Part shown: one piece after another, positions 52,243 to 62,849 of the stretch | How the letters are laid out: each line of letters begins with the position of its first letter | Numbering within the stretch: the stretch's first letter is position 1 | Assembly: GCA_039621445.1 (NCBI GenBank) | Contig: CP154956.1 | Span: 1,596,719-1,660,718, forward strand | DNA from: Euglena gracilis | Taxonomy: Eukaryota; Euglenida; Euglenophyceae; Euglenales | DNA length: 64,000 nucleotides | Direction: 5' to 3' | The notes under the pieces: model-generated | What the model saw: the letters and a program-made list of their open reading frames with translations, nothing else | Databases searched by the model: none | What the model was told of the DNA's origin: nothing | Position numbers and translations under genes: made by a program

Positions 52243-53058
52243 GAAACCGTGTATGGGGGCTCTGGTTTCACGCCCGAACCGGCGTCTGGGACGCCGGTTC
52301 GGGCAGGAAATTTCTGCGCCGAACCGGCGTCCTGGACGCCGGTTCGGGCGTGAAACCGTCGTCTGGGAGACCCAAAATAAAAAGTGCCAAAAAGTGTCCA
52401 AAAGGGTTTGTAGACAGGTGGCAATCATATTTCAGAAGTTTTTGGGTGGTCTTGGGCCAAAAATTGGGGGTTTTTGAGGAAAAGTTTCCTTTTGGCCAAT
52501 TTTGGAGAATTTGTGAAGTAGAATACCACACAGCATGGCAGAAATCTAAGGCCATCTGCTGAAAGCCCTTGAGAAGAGCTTTCGATCGATGGGCAACATG
52601 GCAGCTGAAAAGTTCAATTTCAGATACGCAAATGGGGTCCAAAAAATGCGGAAAAATGCGATCGCTGATTTTGAGAGCGCTTTGCAATCTGGCTGAGTTC
52701 TGTGGGTACCAAGCGAAAGGTGTTTGCGACACCTTTCGTTTGATATGCAATATGCAACCTGAGCTGTGGGATTTGACAAATTAGGATGTCAGATTTTGGA
52801 AGACACGATCGCTGAAAATAAGCGCTGCGTGCATTACGGCCGAATCCTGTGGCCATCTGTCGAAAGTCCTTGAGAAGAGCTTTCGATTGATGGGTAACAT
52901 GGCTTCATAATTGCGGAATCTGCCATTTTTGACCGGCGGCCCATTTGGGACAAAGTCGCCCAAAACAGCCCCAAACATGGGTGTTTTGGGCGAAATTGGC
53001 CGTAATTCCTCAGCCGCCGCTTCGGGCGTGAAACCAGAGCCCCCGATACACGGTTTCA
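52243..53058. mobile_element. Inverted-repeat element with subterminal repeats (816 bp)
   Basis: Termini 52243-52278 and 53021-53058 are inverted repeats of about 36 bp, matching except for one extra base. Subterminal copies of CGCCGGTTCGGGCGTGAAAC or its complement follow the left end. Internally, 52549-52606 recurs at 52851-52907 as part of a tandem duplication of about 300 bp. No transposase is visible. It interrupts the pol linker of copy 4. Confidence 0.8.
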
Positions 53059-53189
53059 AAAACTGTGTCCCAAACGCCGGTTCGGGCGTGAAACCTGTGC
53101 TTGGGACGCCGGTTCGGGCTACCGCCCGAACCGGCGTCCCAGGCACAGGTTTCACGCCCGAACCGGCGTGTGGGACACAGTTCTTGATA
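53057..53189. repeat. Near-perfect palindrome of about 130 bp
   Basis: Arms run from 53057 to 53120 and from 53125 to 53189 around a loop of a few bases; I find few mismatches. Each arm contains two copies of the CCGGTTCGGGC core shared with the adjacent inverted-repeat element, so it is probably an internally deleted relative inserted beside it. Confidence 0.85.
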
Positions 53190-53300
53190 TAAAAAAAGTG
53201 TCGAGTAGTCACCCAGCTGCTTTCAACTTTTCGTTTTCCACCAGGTTTGTAGATTCAGACAATCCTGTATACCCCCAGCAGCTCCAAAATTCGCATCCTT

Positions 53301-54039
53301 GATTTTTTACCAACACAATCTCATGTCAGCACTATCGTGCATTTCTAACAACTGGGTATACGCCCAATCCACCCATATTCTTTTGGGAATCATTCCCAAA
53401 TATGTGTGTGTGTAATTCCGCAATTGTTTTCATGGTTGTTTGTTTGTGTTCCTTATTTCCAAAATGCAGATTTTGCTTGATGAAAGCACACAAGAAGTGA
53501 AAAATTGGTTTTGTAAACACTTTTTTTTCCCGGAAGTTGTCCAACACCAAAATGTTTTGGTGCTCCCAATGCTCTGTAGAGAAAAATGCGATAGTGGCAC
53601 CAACACAAGTCATGTGATGAGTTTTGGAGATACATTGCAAATACTGCATTTATTCCCGAAAACATCCACCTTGTGCTGAAAGAGCTGTTTTGTGGCACAG
53701 ACCTTGCACATGGTCAACTCCACACAGACTGGTTAGTGGTTTATGTGTTGATTGGAAAAGAAATGTCTTCCTTAGGGGGGGAGGGCAACTATGTTGCACA
53801 TGAAATAACTGGAATTTGGAGCATTTTCCCATATCGGAGTTACACTATGCCAAAAAAAATATACCACATTCCACATGGGGTGAGGGTGGTGAATGGTCCA
53901 AGTGACAATTGTCCATAACTTAATGGTAGAAAGCGAAAAGTCCATTAAGTCCAAAAAGAGGCACAAACCACCAAAATTCATGCTGGAGAAAGGCTCAAGT
54001 AGCCATTACAAGCCAAAAGGCTAGTTTCATGCATACCAT
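53301..54039. other. No supportable gene
   Basis: Moderately AT-rich sequence with short frames on both strands and no recognisable family. It occupies the place where copy 4 pol should be. Confidence 0.5.
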
Positions 54040-54146
54040 GTCCCCCCCCTTTACTGTTCCCGCCGGTGGCCCCCTTTTGGGACCATGGGAACAGTAAGGC
54101 GGGGAACAGTAAGGGGGGGGGGACAAGCCCCCCCCACCCCTCACTG
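54040..54146. repeat. Fold-back with CTTTACTGTTCCC arms
   Basis: A C-run followed by CTTTACTGTTCCCGCC (about 54048-54063) is complementary to GGCGGGGAACAGTAAGG plus a G-run (54097-54119). A further CACTGTTCCCATGGG follows at 54142-54156, so the pieces can form alternative hairpins. Confidence 0.75.
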
Positions 54147-54156
54147 TTCCCATGGG

Positions 54157-55454
54157 CCATGAACCAACCAACCTTGTTAGACCCAAAAGGCGACCTAAAA
54201 TGCCAAAAGGAAGCTTTTTTGGTTTACATGCTTGAAAATTGCACCTCCACAACATCCATTTTGGCATTAGGTTTGATTTTGGTGGGATGGAAAGCCCCTG
54301 AAAACGACCAAAAAATACCCTTTTTAACCTTGTGTTCCAAGAATCCTTTACAAAAAGTGCTATGACACTGTACTGTGGAGACAAGGCACAGGGGGGGGAG
54401 GGGGGGTCCGAGGGGGGTTGGAAGCTGTACAGGAGGGGGGGGTCTTCAGAAAATCACAACTGTACTACCTACCCCCGAGACAGTTGCGACATTTGTCGTC
54501 CAATTGAGGTTGACAATGATGGATTTTGCGAAATTCAGATGCATTTTGCGGAATATTTGTCTCTTGTAAAAAGAATGGTAGCCAATGTTTTCACTTTAAA
54601 CACGTAGCAGAAAGGCATGAAGCAGCTTCAATCACTCCCCCTTGGCACACCATGCGGAACTGATCTAAGGTTGACGTTTTTAGTTTTTTTTTAAAAAAGA
54701 ACAAAAATATGTTGTTTTTTGAAAAAAAAACACAAAGAAACATGTTTTCTTTTTGAAAAAGCAAACATTGACCTTTTTCCTTGCGAAATCGCCATTTTTT
54801 GAGGAAAAAGTTCTAAGTTCTGTTATTTTTTTTGGTCATCAAAAAGTGACTTTTTTTTAGTTTTTCCAACCCCCTCATCCTAAAATGCTTTTCACGTGTG
54901 AAGCTGCAGAGATGAAAAAAAGACCTTTTCTACAAAAAAAAACTTTCAAAAAAAATTCTCCCAAACCCTCCATGATGTTTTTTTTTGTTTTTTTAAAAAG
55001 CATATTTTTTCTTAGGGGGTGCTACCCCGTGACCCCCCCCGTTTCACCCCCGTGACCCGACAATCGATCCTTCGCCATTCTTTTTTTAAAATCATTTTTT
55101 TTTAAAAAATGAACTTTTATGTATCCTTGTCCGCCCAATGCACCTTCACACCCAAAAATGGCCGGGGGCAGATCCCTTGTGTTTCCAAGTCGTTTTGGAG
55201 GCAAATCCCTTGTGTTGTTGGACTGTTCTAGGGCCCCAAAGTAACAAAATCCCTTGTGACTCTGAGTCGTTTTGGGCGGCAAATCCCTTGTGTAGTTCGA
55301 TTGTTTGAGGACCACAAAATCACAAAAAACCTCATGTCACCAAGCATTTTTGGGATGTATTTTAGCATTAGTAATCAATATTAGTATTTCCCCCTTTTGT
55401 TTTCTTTGTATTTGAAGGCCTAAAACATTTAAAAAAAATCGAATTTTTTTAGAT
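54157..55454. other. No supportable gene; A/T homopolymer-rich
   Basis: From 54660 to 55110 the sequence is dominated by runs of A or T up to nine bases. G-runs occur at 54391-54420. A diverged duplication at 55185-55330 repeats AAATCCCTTGTG with GTCGTTTTGG in units of about 75 bp. No protein family recognised. Confidence 0.5.
55185..55330. repeat. Diverged tandem duplication of about 75 bp
   Basis: Units at about 55185-55260 and 55263-55330 share AAGTCGTTTTGG and AAATCCCTTGTG. Confidence 0.65.
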
Positions 55455-55620
55455 AGGGGGGTCGAGGTCGTGGGGTGGGCCGACCCTAGGGTCGACCCTG
55501 GGGTGGGCCCACGACCCTAGGATGGGCGACCCTAGGGTCGGCCCACGACCCTAGAGCGACTTTAGCGACCCTAGCGACGCTAGGGTCGTTTTGGGCCGAC
55601 CCTGGCGTCGGCCCACACCC
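55455..55620. repeat. Palindromic CCCTAGGGTCG satellite-like array
   Basis: Repeated CGACCCTAGGGTCG-type palindromes and variants (GACCCTGGGGT, GACGCTAGGGTCG), mixed with GGGCCCAC. The core CCCTAGGG is its own complement, so orientation is not defined. Confidence 0.8.
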
Positions 55621-58539
55621 CCCCCCGGGCCAGATCTACCCCCCCCCTTGGCTGCATTCGGCTTGACGCCCCCTCCTGTACTGGCTGTAAGGCCTAGTAG
55701 CGTTCAAAGGGCCATAGCCTACATTTTCCACTGAATTTGAGCTTACAGACTCAGTTTTCAGGGGCACTTATGTGCAAAATTGTGGTTTTTTTGCAGTATT
55801 TTTCGGTTTCTTACACTTGCCATGTTGTCAAACACATCCCAATTGGGAGACAACTTAAGGCCATATGACAGCATTTTTTGGACAACCAAATGCTGATATT
55901 GGCAATTGTTCACTTGCTCACAAATGTCATAGACATTGCAAATATACACTTAAAAGCGTACTTACGCTTTTTGCAATATATTTCACATGGGTTTTGCACA
56001 TTTCAGCGTGTTTTTGGTTGATGTGGTGTTATTAGAAACAAAAACCCATGCCTTTAGTGCAAACTGGGCATATGCAGCTTATGTGTCATGCTCCACAAGC
56101 ACTATGTGCAGCACTATGTGCAGCAACTTTCGAAATTTGCACTTTTTAATGACAAAAATACCGATAATGGTGCGGATTTCTCAAAACAAAATGCAGTTCT
56201 CGATGAAGAATGTGTTTCATACCCCTGAATCCTGAAAGGGATTTGTCAAAGTTTGACAACAGCCTGTTTGCATTAGTGGCATAGCCACCAAATTTCAGTT
56301 TGTGTTGCACTTTGCAATTATTTCCGCATTTTCTCTTTCTGTGTCGGCGTTGGATACAGTATTCCCGCAGTAATACCCCAAAGCCCGATAAAAGTCGGAA
56401 GACCGAACGGTCATAATCTGCAACACCAAACGGTGTCATTCTGCAAGGTTGATATGACCAACATCTCCAACATAGTGACTTCCGGTTTTTGAAGGTGCAT
56501 ATTTGAGAAATTGTGTGCGGATGACCCGCAATTTTGCTTACGGCGAATCACTCGCTATTTATTCTTTGAATATTTTGTTGTAGTTTTGGACAATTTCTCA
56601 GTAATTATCGCCAATGGTGTAACAGATCACAATGTGACTGATGACAGACCCCTCTCTGAAGATTCAACCCGATTTGGAGCTGTATAAGCAGTATTTCAAC
56701 TGCAATTTAGCGGAAGAATCGTTTAATTTTGTGTGTGATTGAAGATTTTTCACTCAATGACGCAATATGCGATTATTTCTGTGCAATTTGTGTACTCGTA
56801 CAAATTCAGACCTCTACAAAACAAGTGTGAGGATACCTCAGTGTGTTTTTCATGTGTCGTGCATTGCAGTATACACTGCCTTGTGCAATGCCGCCTTGAA
56901 CCCAATATGTGATAGTGTTAATGCGGCATACTCTTCTTTGACCTACCATCACGCGAATCGCAAAATGTATGGTCATTTCCATCCCACCGTTTCACATTTC
57001 AGAATTCAGAATCGCTATTTGGCGAAATATCGCGTGCTGCACCATCATGATGTGATGAAGGATCCAATGGCTCAAAACCATGTGGGTGTATTTCTTGCGC
57101 ATTCCGGAAGCGGAGTGCGCAGGTGCGCATTCCGAATGGTTGTGTGCCTCTTCCAGACTGAGTGTAAAAACAAAAAAAATGAGCTGTTTGGCTTTTAACA
57201 CGATCACAGGGACCACCCCAGGAACCAGTGATGCACATCAAAGGAGTGCAAGCCAGCCCCCTTTCCATGCCCAGCACCCCATCCCAACCGTCAGACCCAA
57301 ACACAGGCGGTCCCACATGGTGATGTGCCGTGGTGCCTATGAGAAGGCGCATGCAGAGCGGACACCATGCAGGCTGGAGGGATGCAATACCTGCAGGTGT
57401 TTTGGAGGCATGCAGTGCACCGTGTAGAATGCAAACAGCAGGCCCCTGAGGCAGGGCACCGCGCCCTCCTTTACAAACACCTGGCATGGGCTTAAATACA
57501 CCGTCACCCAACACTCTCTGAAAGCATACTAACCACACACTAACCACACACCATGCCCTGCTTCCAGCACAGGGCACAGAACTGTACACAACAGTGCCCC
57601 CTTCCCACAACCACCCCCACGGGCCACACCAATTGCCCAAAAACCTCAGGAACAGGCCGGGACGGGGATGGGGGTGAATGCACACCTGCGCATTCACTGG
57701 GCACCACAAAACAGGGGGACGCCAGCGGGTACAAGCACAATGGCTTCACCTGACCAGGGTTCGTCCCCGTGAAACAGTGTTTCGTGTCGCACCTACCCCC
57801 CCCCCCCTATGTCCAATGACCGGTAACCTCTGTCCTCTGACCGGGGGGTGGTCGTTGGACATAGGGTAGTGACCAAAAAGGTGTCCTCTGACCGGGGGGA
57901 TGGTCGTTGGACATGGGGTCAAAAGAAAGTTGGTGGGTACCCGGGTACCTACCCACCCAAAAATGCCCACATTTTCCCTTCCGGCGCTTCGCGCCGAAAC
58001 TTTTGGGCAATTTTGACAAATTTTTGTCCAAAAGGTGTCAAAAATGGGATTTTGGCCAAATTTTTGGCCAATTTTTGGGCAAAATTTTTCGTCCCGGCGC
58101 GAAACGCCGGGACCAAAAATTTGGTCAAACGATTATTTTCCTTGGTGGATAGTTACCGCAGAATGCCTGACAATATACATTTTGGTTTGCGCATCACCGT
58201 TTTCGGTGGCACGAACAGTCCCACAGGGACAGAAAAGCACGGCTTCATACCATTATTTTGCTTGTTTTCTCCATCTCTGAAACCTATGATGGGGTTTTCA
58301 AATAACCTCTCTGGTGTTGTGCTTGTCTAAGATAATCCCGTAGCAGTATAAGATCAAAATCCACATACTGGTAACTTACCGATACGGTTACCAAGGATCG
58401 GGAGGATCTTTGCACTTGTGGCAATGCCCAATGTTATTTTTGCCATGTGCAAAAAATGCAGTGCCGCCGCCCAAATGGCGCTCACAGTTCACCTCCCGTC
58501 GGCTAATTGCGGTAATGGTACGGATGCCCTCTCTCCATT
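55621..58539. other. Unassigned interior of copy 4
   Basis: Several frames of 60-240 codons on both strands (56767-57198 +; 57709-56999 -) lack recognisable domains, and the two longest overlap on opposite strands. Local features: a duplicated ACTATGTGCAGC near 56100, two tandem 37-bp units (57831-57867 and 57882-57918) with TGTCCTCTGACCGGGGGG, a 26-bp palindrome at 57932-57957, and hairpins around GGCGCTTCGCGCC (57982-57994) and CCGGCGCGAAACGCCGG. By position, ORF3/ORF4 relics could lie here, but I see no match. Confidence 0.4.
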
Positions 58540-58761
58540 TTGATTCCTCATAGTGGGATCAATACGTTGAACAAAGTTACCATGGAACGCCATATTGCAA
58601 ACAAATTTGTTTGTGTGCGCCAAACTCGCAAACACACAATTTTTGTTGTTCGTGCGTACCCCGCCACCCCCTACTCAGGCCAAATGATGCCACTCCTCGG
58701 GCCGAATGGCCAACCGTTTTTACCCCGCATATTTGCCGAACTTCTCCGTTATATTGGGTGA
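58540..58761 (+). CDS. Short frame before copy 4 3' untranslated region
   Basis: Seventy-three codons, ATG at 58540, ending LPRIFAELLRYIG. It sits where ORF4 would end in the copy 2 layout, but there is no residue match I can see, so it is only a candidate remnant. Confidence 0.25.
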   Translation: MIPHSGINTLNKVTMERHIANKFVCVRQTRKHTIFVVRAYPATPYSGQMMPLLGPNGQPFLPRIFAELLRYIG

Positions 58762-58794
58762 CAGCCCATTAAACCGAGGTATATGCCTCTGGGG

Positions 58795-59449
58795 ATACCA
58801 CATCGACAACACCCCCGCGCTGCCTTGTGAAGACTTCACAGCGGTATATGCCGCCAGTAAGAAGACGCACAGCGTACAGTGCGCACACCGTAATAATAGG
58901 GCCAACTTGTTACTTTTCGGCCTTAAGGTCCCGTAAGACTGCCAGACAGCAAAATTTCCACTAAGGTCTTTTGACCAGCCCCCCACTCCTCTCCTCTTTC
59001 CCCCCCTGGGCAAAATCGCTGTCGCCTGCAGTTGGTTTTGTAAATAGGCTTTCCTCCCTAGTCAGGTATGACTGGCCGGGTGCCCCTCTTTCCACACCCT
59101 ACCTCTACAATCTTTTCCGACCATGGAATGAGACCACCACAAGTGCCAAAGCACACCCCAAACCGGACGGATGGGATTTTCTGGAATCAAAAGCTTCCAG
59201 CCCCAGTTTCTAAGCGGGCTCTTCCACTTCCACCTCTTTACCGCAATAAGTAGGTAACCGCATAAGCGGATAACCTCTTCTGTGTGTTTTTGTGTTTTTG
59301 GGTTCCCCTCTCTTCCTTCCGTTTCTGTTTTTTTGACCTTGTGAGGGAGAATCAGATCCAAGACGTGCGGTTCTGGTGTATATTCCTCAATGTCAGGGCT
59401 CTGCTTGAATCCTTGCTGGCTGGTCTAATAAGGAAATCGGGCAAAGCCG
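58795..59449 (+). other. 3' untranslated region of copy 4
   Basis: Matches the copy 2 region 7261-7890 in reverse complement, including GTAATAATAGG, CACTTTTCGGCC-like, GGTAACCGC and AAGGAAATCGGGC segments. This fixes the orientation of copy 4 and shows that the element once had the same 3' structure. Confidence 0.8.
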
Positions 59450-59460
59450 TGGGAGGGGGA
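59450..59460 (+). promoter_or_regulatory. Polypurine tract of copy 4
   Basis: TGGGAGGGGGA directly before the 3' LTR, identical to copy 2. Confidence 0.85.
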
Positions 59461-59878
59461 TGTGTACCAGGCAGCATGAAAATGGCACTGTGCATAGCAG
59501 CAGACTGCAGAATGTACAATGTCATGCCAGATGGTACTATTCCATGTTCTGCAACACAAATGGCAGAATAAGGAATATCCTATCTCGTATCTGCCTTCGC
59601 TTTTCACAGGTGTTATTGGTATTCTTTTGTTTTATGTTGCATTAGCCCAAAAAGGCAAATCAAAGATTTGAAGATTTGATCTCCGATAGGAGCACACTTG
59701 TGGAACTAGTTTCCCAGGAAACCCTCCAGTTTGCCTTGTGGTCTGAATAAGCCCAAAGGCAATAAAAACTAATAGTTAAGTGAAAGACTTTCTTTTTTGT
59801 TACTCTCCTGGTTCTGTTCCCACGGGAGGGTGTAAGTAGGTCGACAGGCAGTGGGAATAGAGTCAGGGGACGTACACT
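59461..59878 (+). repeat. 3' LTR of copy 4 (418 bp)
   Basis: Begins TGTGTACCAGGC after the polypurine tract and ends GACGTACACT where family B RNase H resumes. Length and termini match copy 2; the interior is diverged, with a recognisable TTTTCACAGGTG segment near 59600. Confidence 0.85.
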
Positions 59879-60380
59879 TTTGTAAGGCTAGGATTACGGC
59901 ATAAGTCTCCTGTTCCCTAGGTACCCAGTTTCTTTGCCTGCCCGTTAGCTTCCTACTCATGAAGGCGACAGGCACAGCACGCTTCGCCCGTACGTCTTCA
60001 GGAGTAGCAGCCCTATCCTCCTCAACCAATTGTTCAAGGGTGGCGACAACCGCATACTGACTGGCATCATCTCTCAAAACAAATGGTTTGTCTGGCTTAA
60101 CGTGTTGCAAAATTAATTCACTGTGCAACAGTGATTTATTTTTTTCAAATGCCTCACTCCCGGATGGTTCCCAAGAAAACCTTTTCTTGGAACCCTTCTT
60201 GCCGTCCACTCGTGAAACTTTGAGCTTATCCTGAAGCCCAGCGACAATGTGGGCGTAATCCTTCACATAGGAGCTGTGATAATTTGTGAACCCCAGAAAA
60301 GCACGTAAACCTATGATTGTTTGGGGTAGGCTCGTGACTCGGGTGAGAAGGAGGACCCCAGGGTGGTAGCATTTCGTAAC
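59879..60380 (-). pseudogene. pol: Family B pol: RT-RNase H connection and N-terminal half of RNase H
   Basis: Reads LRAFLGFTNYHSSYVKDYAH, the usual end of a gypsy RT, then a KRFSWEPS segment, FVLRDDASQYAVV with the first RNase H aspartate, AFMSRKL and REQETYAVILALQK with the glutamate, and stops at the copy 4 LTR. The rest of the domain is at 47869-47620. Same strand as the integrase part of family B. Confidence 0.85.
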
Positions 60381-61105
60381 AAAATTTTTCAGGATTTTGA
60401 AGGGGAGGTGTTGGGTACGGATGTACCCCCTGAACCTCCTGTTTGGGGCTGTCTTACATGGTGAACGACGTGAAGCTCACAAAAAGGTTACACAGGAATG
60501 GTGGGACCGTAAATTTGTTGAGCGTTTGTCCAAGGGAAAAGTTTCGGAATGGCTGTCCGTAACATTTGCAGTGCCGAAAAAAGGAGGTGAATGGAGGGGA
60601 GTGGTAGACATGCGGGGACCTAACAGTGTCCTACCCCTTTCCCGTAATTGAAGACCTCCTTGTGAAACAAGGTGGAGACATGATGTTTTCCATCTTCGAT
60701 TTACAGCAGTCTTTCCACTAACAGCCGTTGGACACGGAAAGTCTGCCCATCACGTGTTCTGGTACCACCCTCGGTCTTTTTCAATGGAGGGTCAATGTGA
60801 TGGGCACAACAGACGCAAGCCAGCAGTCTCAACAAATGATGGAGGATCGCCTCTGCCCCGTGGGTGACGTGGCTGATCCTTACATCGATGACACTTTGGT
60901 TGGATCTCCAGTGGGTCCAATTGAGGATTTAATCGCAGCACACGACAAGGATTTGTGAAGAGTCCTTGAAGTTTTACGAAAAGACAGATTTGTAGCTGAC
61001 AAAAGAAAATGCCGTCTTTTCGTAAAAGCAGTTGAGTTTTGTGGCCATGTGTGGTGGGGTGAGAAAACCATCCCCTGGAAAGCTAATTGCCATTGAAAAA
61101 GGGAG
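60381..61105 (+). pseudogene. pol: Family B reverse transcriptase block, opposite orientation
   Basis: Motifs in order on the + strand: EWLSVTFAVPKKGGEWRGVVDMRGPNS, interrupted by a frame change, IEDLLVKQGGDMMFSIFDLQ, PITCSGTTLGLFQWRVNVMG, and YIDD at 60881-60892, ending CGHVWWGEK near 61060. It is a gypsy RT palm and thumb. It lies between - strand blocks that should precede and follow it in the same pol gene; flipping it in place restores gag, RT, RNase H order. Confidence 0.8.
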
Positions 61106-61820
61106 CTGGATAATGGCGTTCACCGCCTTGACCTCGGCTGGCGATCCGGTGAGCTGCTTGGCTATAGTATGTAAGTCCTTATTGCCAAGAAATTTCGGTT
61201 GCATATCAAAGGCTTGCAACGGTAGGCGCAAATTCATTTTTTGCAGGTCCAGCCACACCTTTTCATTTTCAAGGGACACCGTGGCTGGTGCGTGCACAGA
61301 GGATTCACTAAAGTCAGAAATCACAACCTGCCCCGACCCGACGCCTGCGGGGTCCAGGTCTACCCCCCCCCCCTTGTCGTGCCTGGCTGGGGGAGTTGGA
61401 CTTTGTGTTCGTGGCGATGAAGCGGCTGCTGGCCTCGAAGCTGAAGAAGGGGACATGCCACGCGGGGCTGGCTGGGCTGCCCCCTTATCCCCCTTTGCAG
61501 CTGGCTGTAGGCCAGATTTTGAGGTGTGACCCTGCCCCCCAGCTGCTGGTGCTGAAACGGATGTTGGGGACACTGGGGGGTTTGGCCTCTTTCCAACACC
61601 TGTATTTTCCCGGAGCCTTTTTTGTCGATTTGCTGAATAACCTGGGTAAATGGTGCTGATTTAAAGAAGAATTCTGCTTTTCCCGAAGAACTAACCTGCC
61701 CTCGGCAAAAGCAAACATTTCCTCAACGGTCATTAGCTGTTCCACCAATTGGGTGTTGAGGAAATTTTCCATGCCCTGCAATTTCCTTCCTTTTACGGCT
61801 GTTAATTTGAGTGCCTCCTC
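61106..61820 (-). pseudogene. gag: Family B gag C-terminal block
   Basis: On the - strand: KGRKLQGMENFLNTQLVEQL then MTVEEMFAFAEGRLVLREK (61790-61680), a proline/alanine/serine-rich linker (61573-61380), and a conserved-looking segment WLDLQKMNLRLPLQAFD to about 61110. I call it gag by position next to a capsid-like block and by a VEQLMTVEEMF helix typical of such proteins; no zinc knuckle is seen, and no protease was found. Confidence 0.5.
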
Positions 61821-62845
61821 CGAGGAACTGAAAAAAAGGCAAAATATCGGTGACCCAGTAGCTTTTAAAATTTTACAGGGAGGTTTTAATCCCTGTTTTG
61901 ATGAATTGGGCAGCATTTCCTGGCACGATTTTGAAGTAGATTGGAATTTTTACTGGGACAGGTTGGCATTAGGGAAACCGTACTCTGATTTACAAAAGCT
62001 GGAGGTTTTTGAGGCGTGTTTAGGACCCAGATTAAGGGAGGAAATCAGGCTCTATCGGCTGAATAGAGCTAAATTAAGCTACCCCACCATATTGGCTCAG
62101 TTCCAGAACCTTTATGCCTCGAGTAAGAGTGAAACAGGGGCGGCGCCGGGGTGGGAGCTTTTTTCGTAATCCACACCTTTTCGGCCGCCCGAGTTTGGCT
62201 GCCTTCGGCTTCGCCTTGAGTTTTGCCTTTGCCTTGGGCTTTGCTTTCCCACCCATTGGCAGGCGACTTCCACTTCAACTTTTCAAACTTCAGCCACAGC
62301 ACAAAACTCAAATCTCCAAAACCTCAGTCAGTCCCATGATCCAGATATACGCCGAGGGGGCCACGACCCATGGGCCCAGAAATGAACTCATGAGGTTTTA
62401 CTGTACAGAAAAAACAAAAATTACAATGTGCAGCATGCGCGCATTTTCTGGCGCCGCCAAATTCTTCTGAAATGTGGGGACATGTCCAATGCCACGAGGG
62501 GCTAAAGGCTCGGAAAATATGGCCAGGGGTAACCATGGTGAACGAAGGGAAAAAAGCCCAGGCTGATCTGCAAAAATTATGGATTAAATTTTGCAGTGCC
62601 TGGCACCATGTTAAGCATGCCGCGGCCGCGGAGGCTTGGAGATTATTTTTGGAAAGAATTCCTCCCTTTTTAAGCAAGTTTTGCATAGAAGAGCAGGATA
62701 ACCGAGCCCGTAAACAACTTTTTGTCAGGCTCACAGGTATTCCGAATCCCACGGAGAACGGGATTAACAGGAGTGTGAGCCAGACCACTGGGGGGATTCA
62801 TCCACGGAGAGTGGTGAACAAAAACCTTGGTGTCATTTTACAATG
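61821..62845 (+). pseudogene. gag: Family B capsid-like block, opposite orientation
   Basis: On the + strand: SWHDFEVDWNFYWDRLALG, LQKLEVFEACLGPRLREEI (61915-62050), interrupted by the dispersed repeat 62129-62495, then LWIKFCSAWHHVKH and LFLERIPPFLSKF (62575-62690). Composition and helical pattern fit a Ty3-type capsid region. The flanking gag blocks are on the - strand, so this block appears inverted. An inverted repeat GTGTCATT/AATGACAC lies at the right junction (62830-62849). Confidence 0.55.
62129..62495 (+). repeat. Dispersed repeat of about 370 bp, copy in the family B capsid block
   Basis: Second copy of 46793-47171; interrupts the capsid-like frame. ATGCCTCGAG before it and ATGCCACGAG at its end may be a duplication, but part of the second lies within the shared repeat, so this is uncertain. 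Confidence 0.85.
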
Positions 62846-62849
62846 ACAC

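Larger units (their letters stand above)
47870..59878 (+). mobile_element. Family A retrotransposon, copy 4 (decayed, inserted in family B)
   Basis: Begins with TGTGTACCAGGC and ends with CGTACACT, the termini of the copy 2 LTR, and holds family A gag on the + strand plus a 3' untranslated region and polypurine tract. Most of pol and any accessory genes are missing or unrecognisable, and several smaller insertions are present. The flanks are the two halves of one RNase H domain. The adjoining pentamers (TGATT and TTTGT) do not match, so no target duplication is visible. Confidence 0.85.

Noticed and set aside
56999-57709. A 236-codon - strand frame rich in cysteine and tryptophan
   Set aside because: No recognisable motif order, overlaps other frames on the + strand, and lies in decayed copy 4 sequence; not enough to call a gene.
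62114-62498. A 10-bp target duplication (ATGCCTCGAG/ATGCCACGAG) around the dispersed repeat
   Set aside because: Most of the right-hand copy is also present at the end of the other repeat copy, so it is probably part of the repeat itself.
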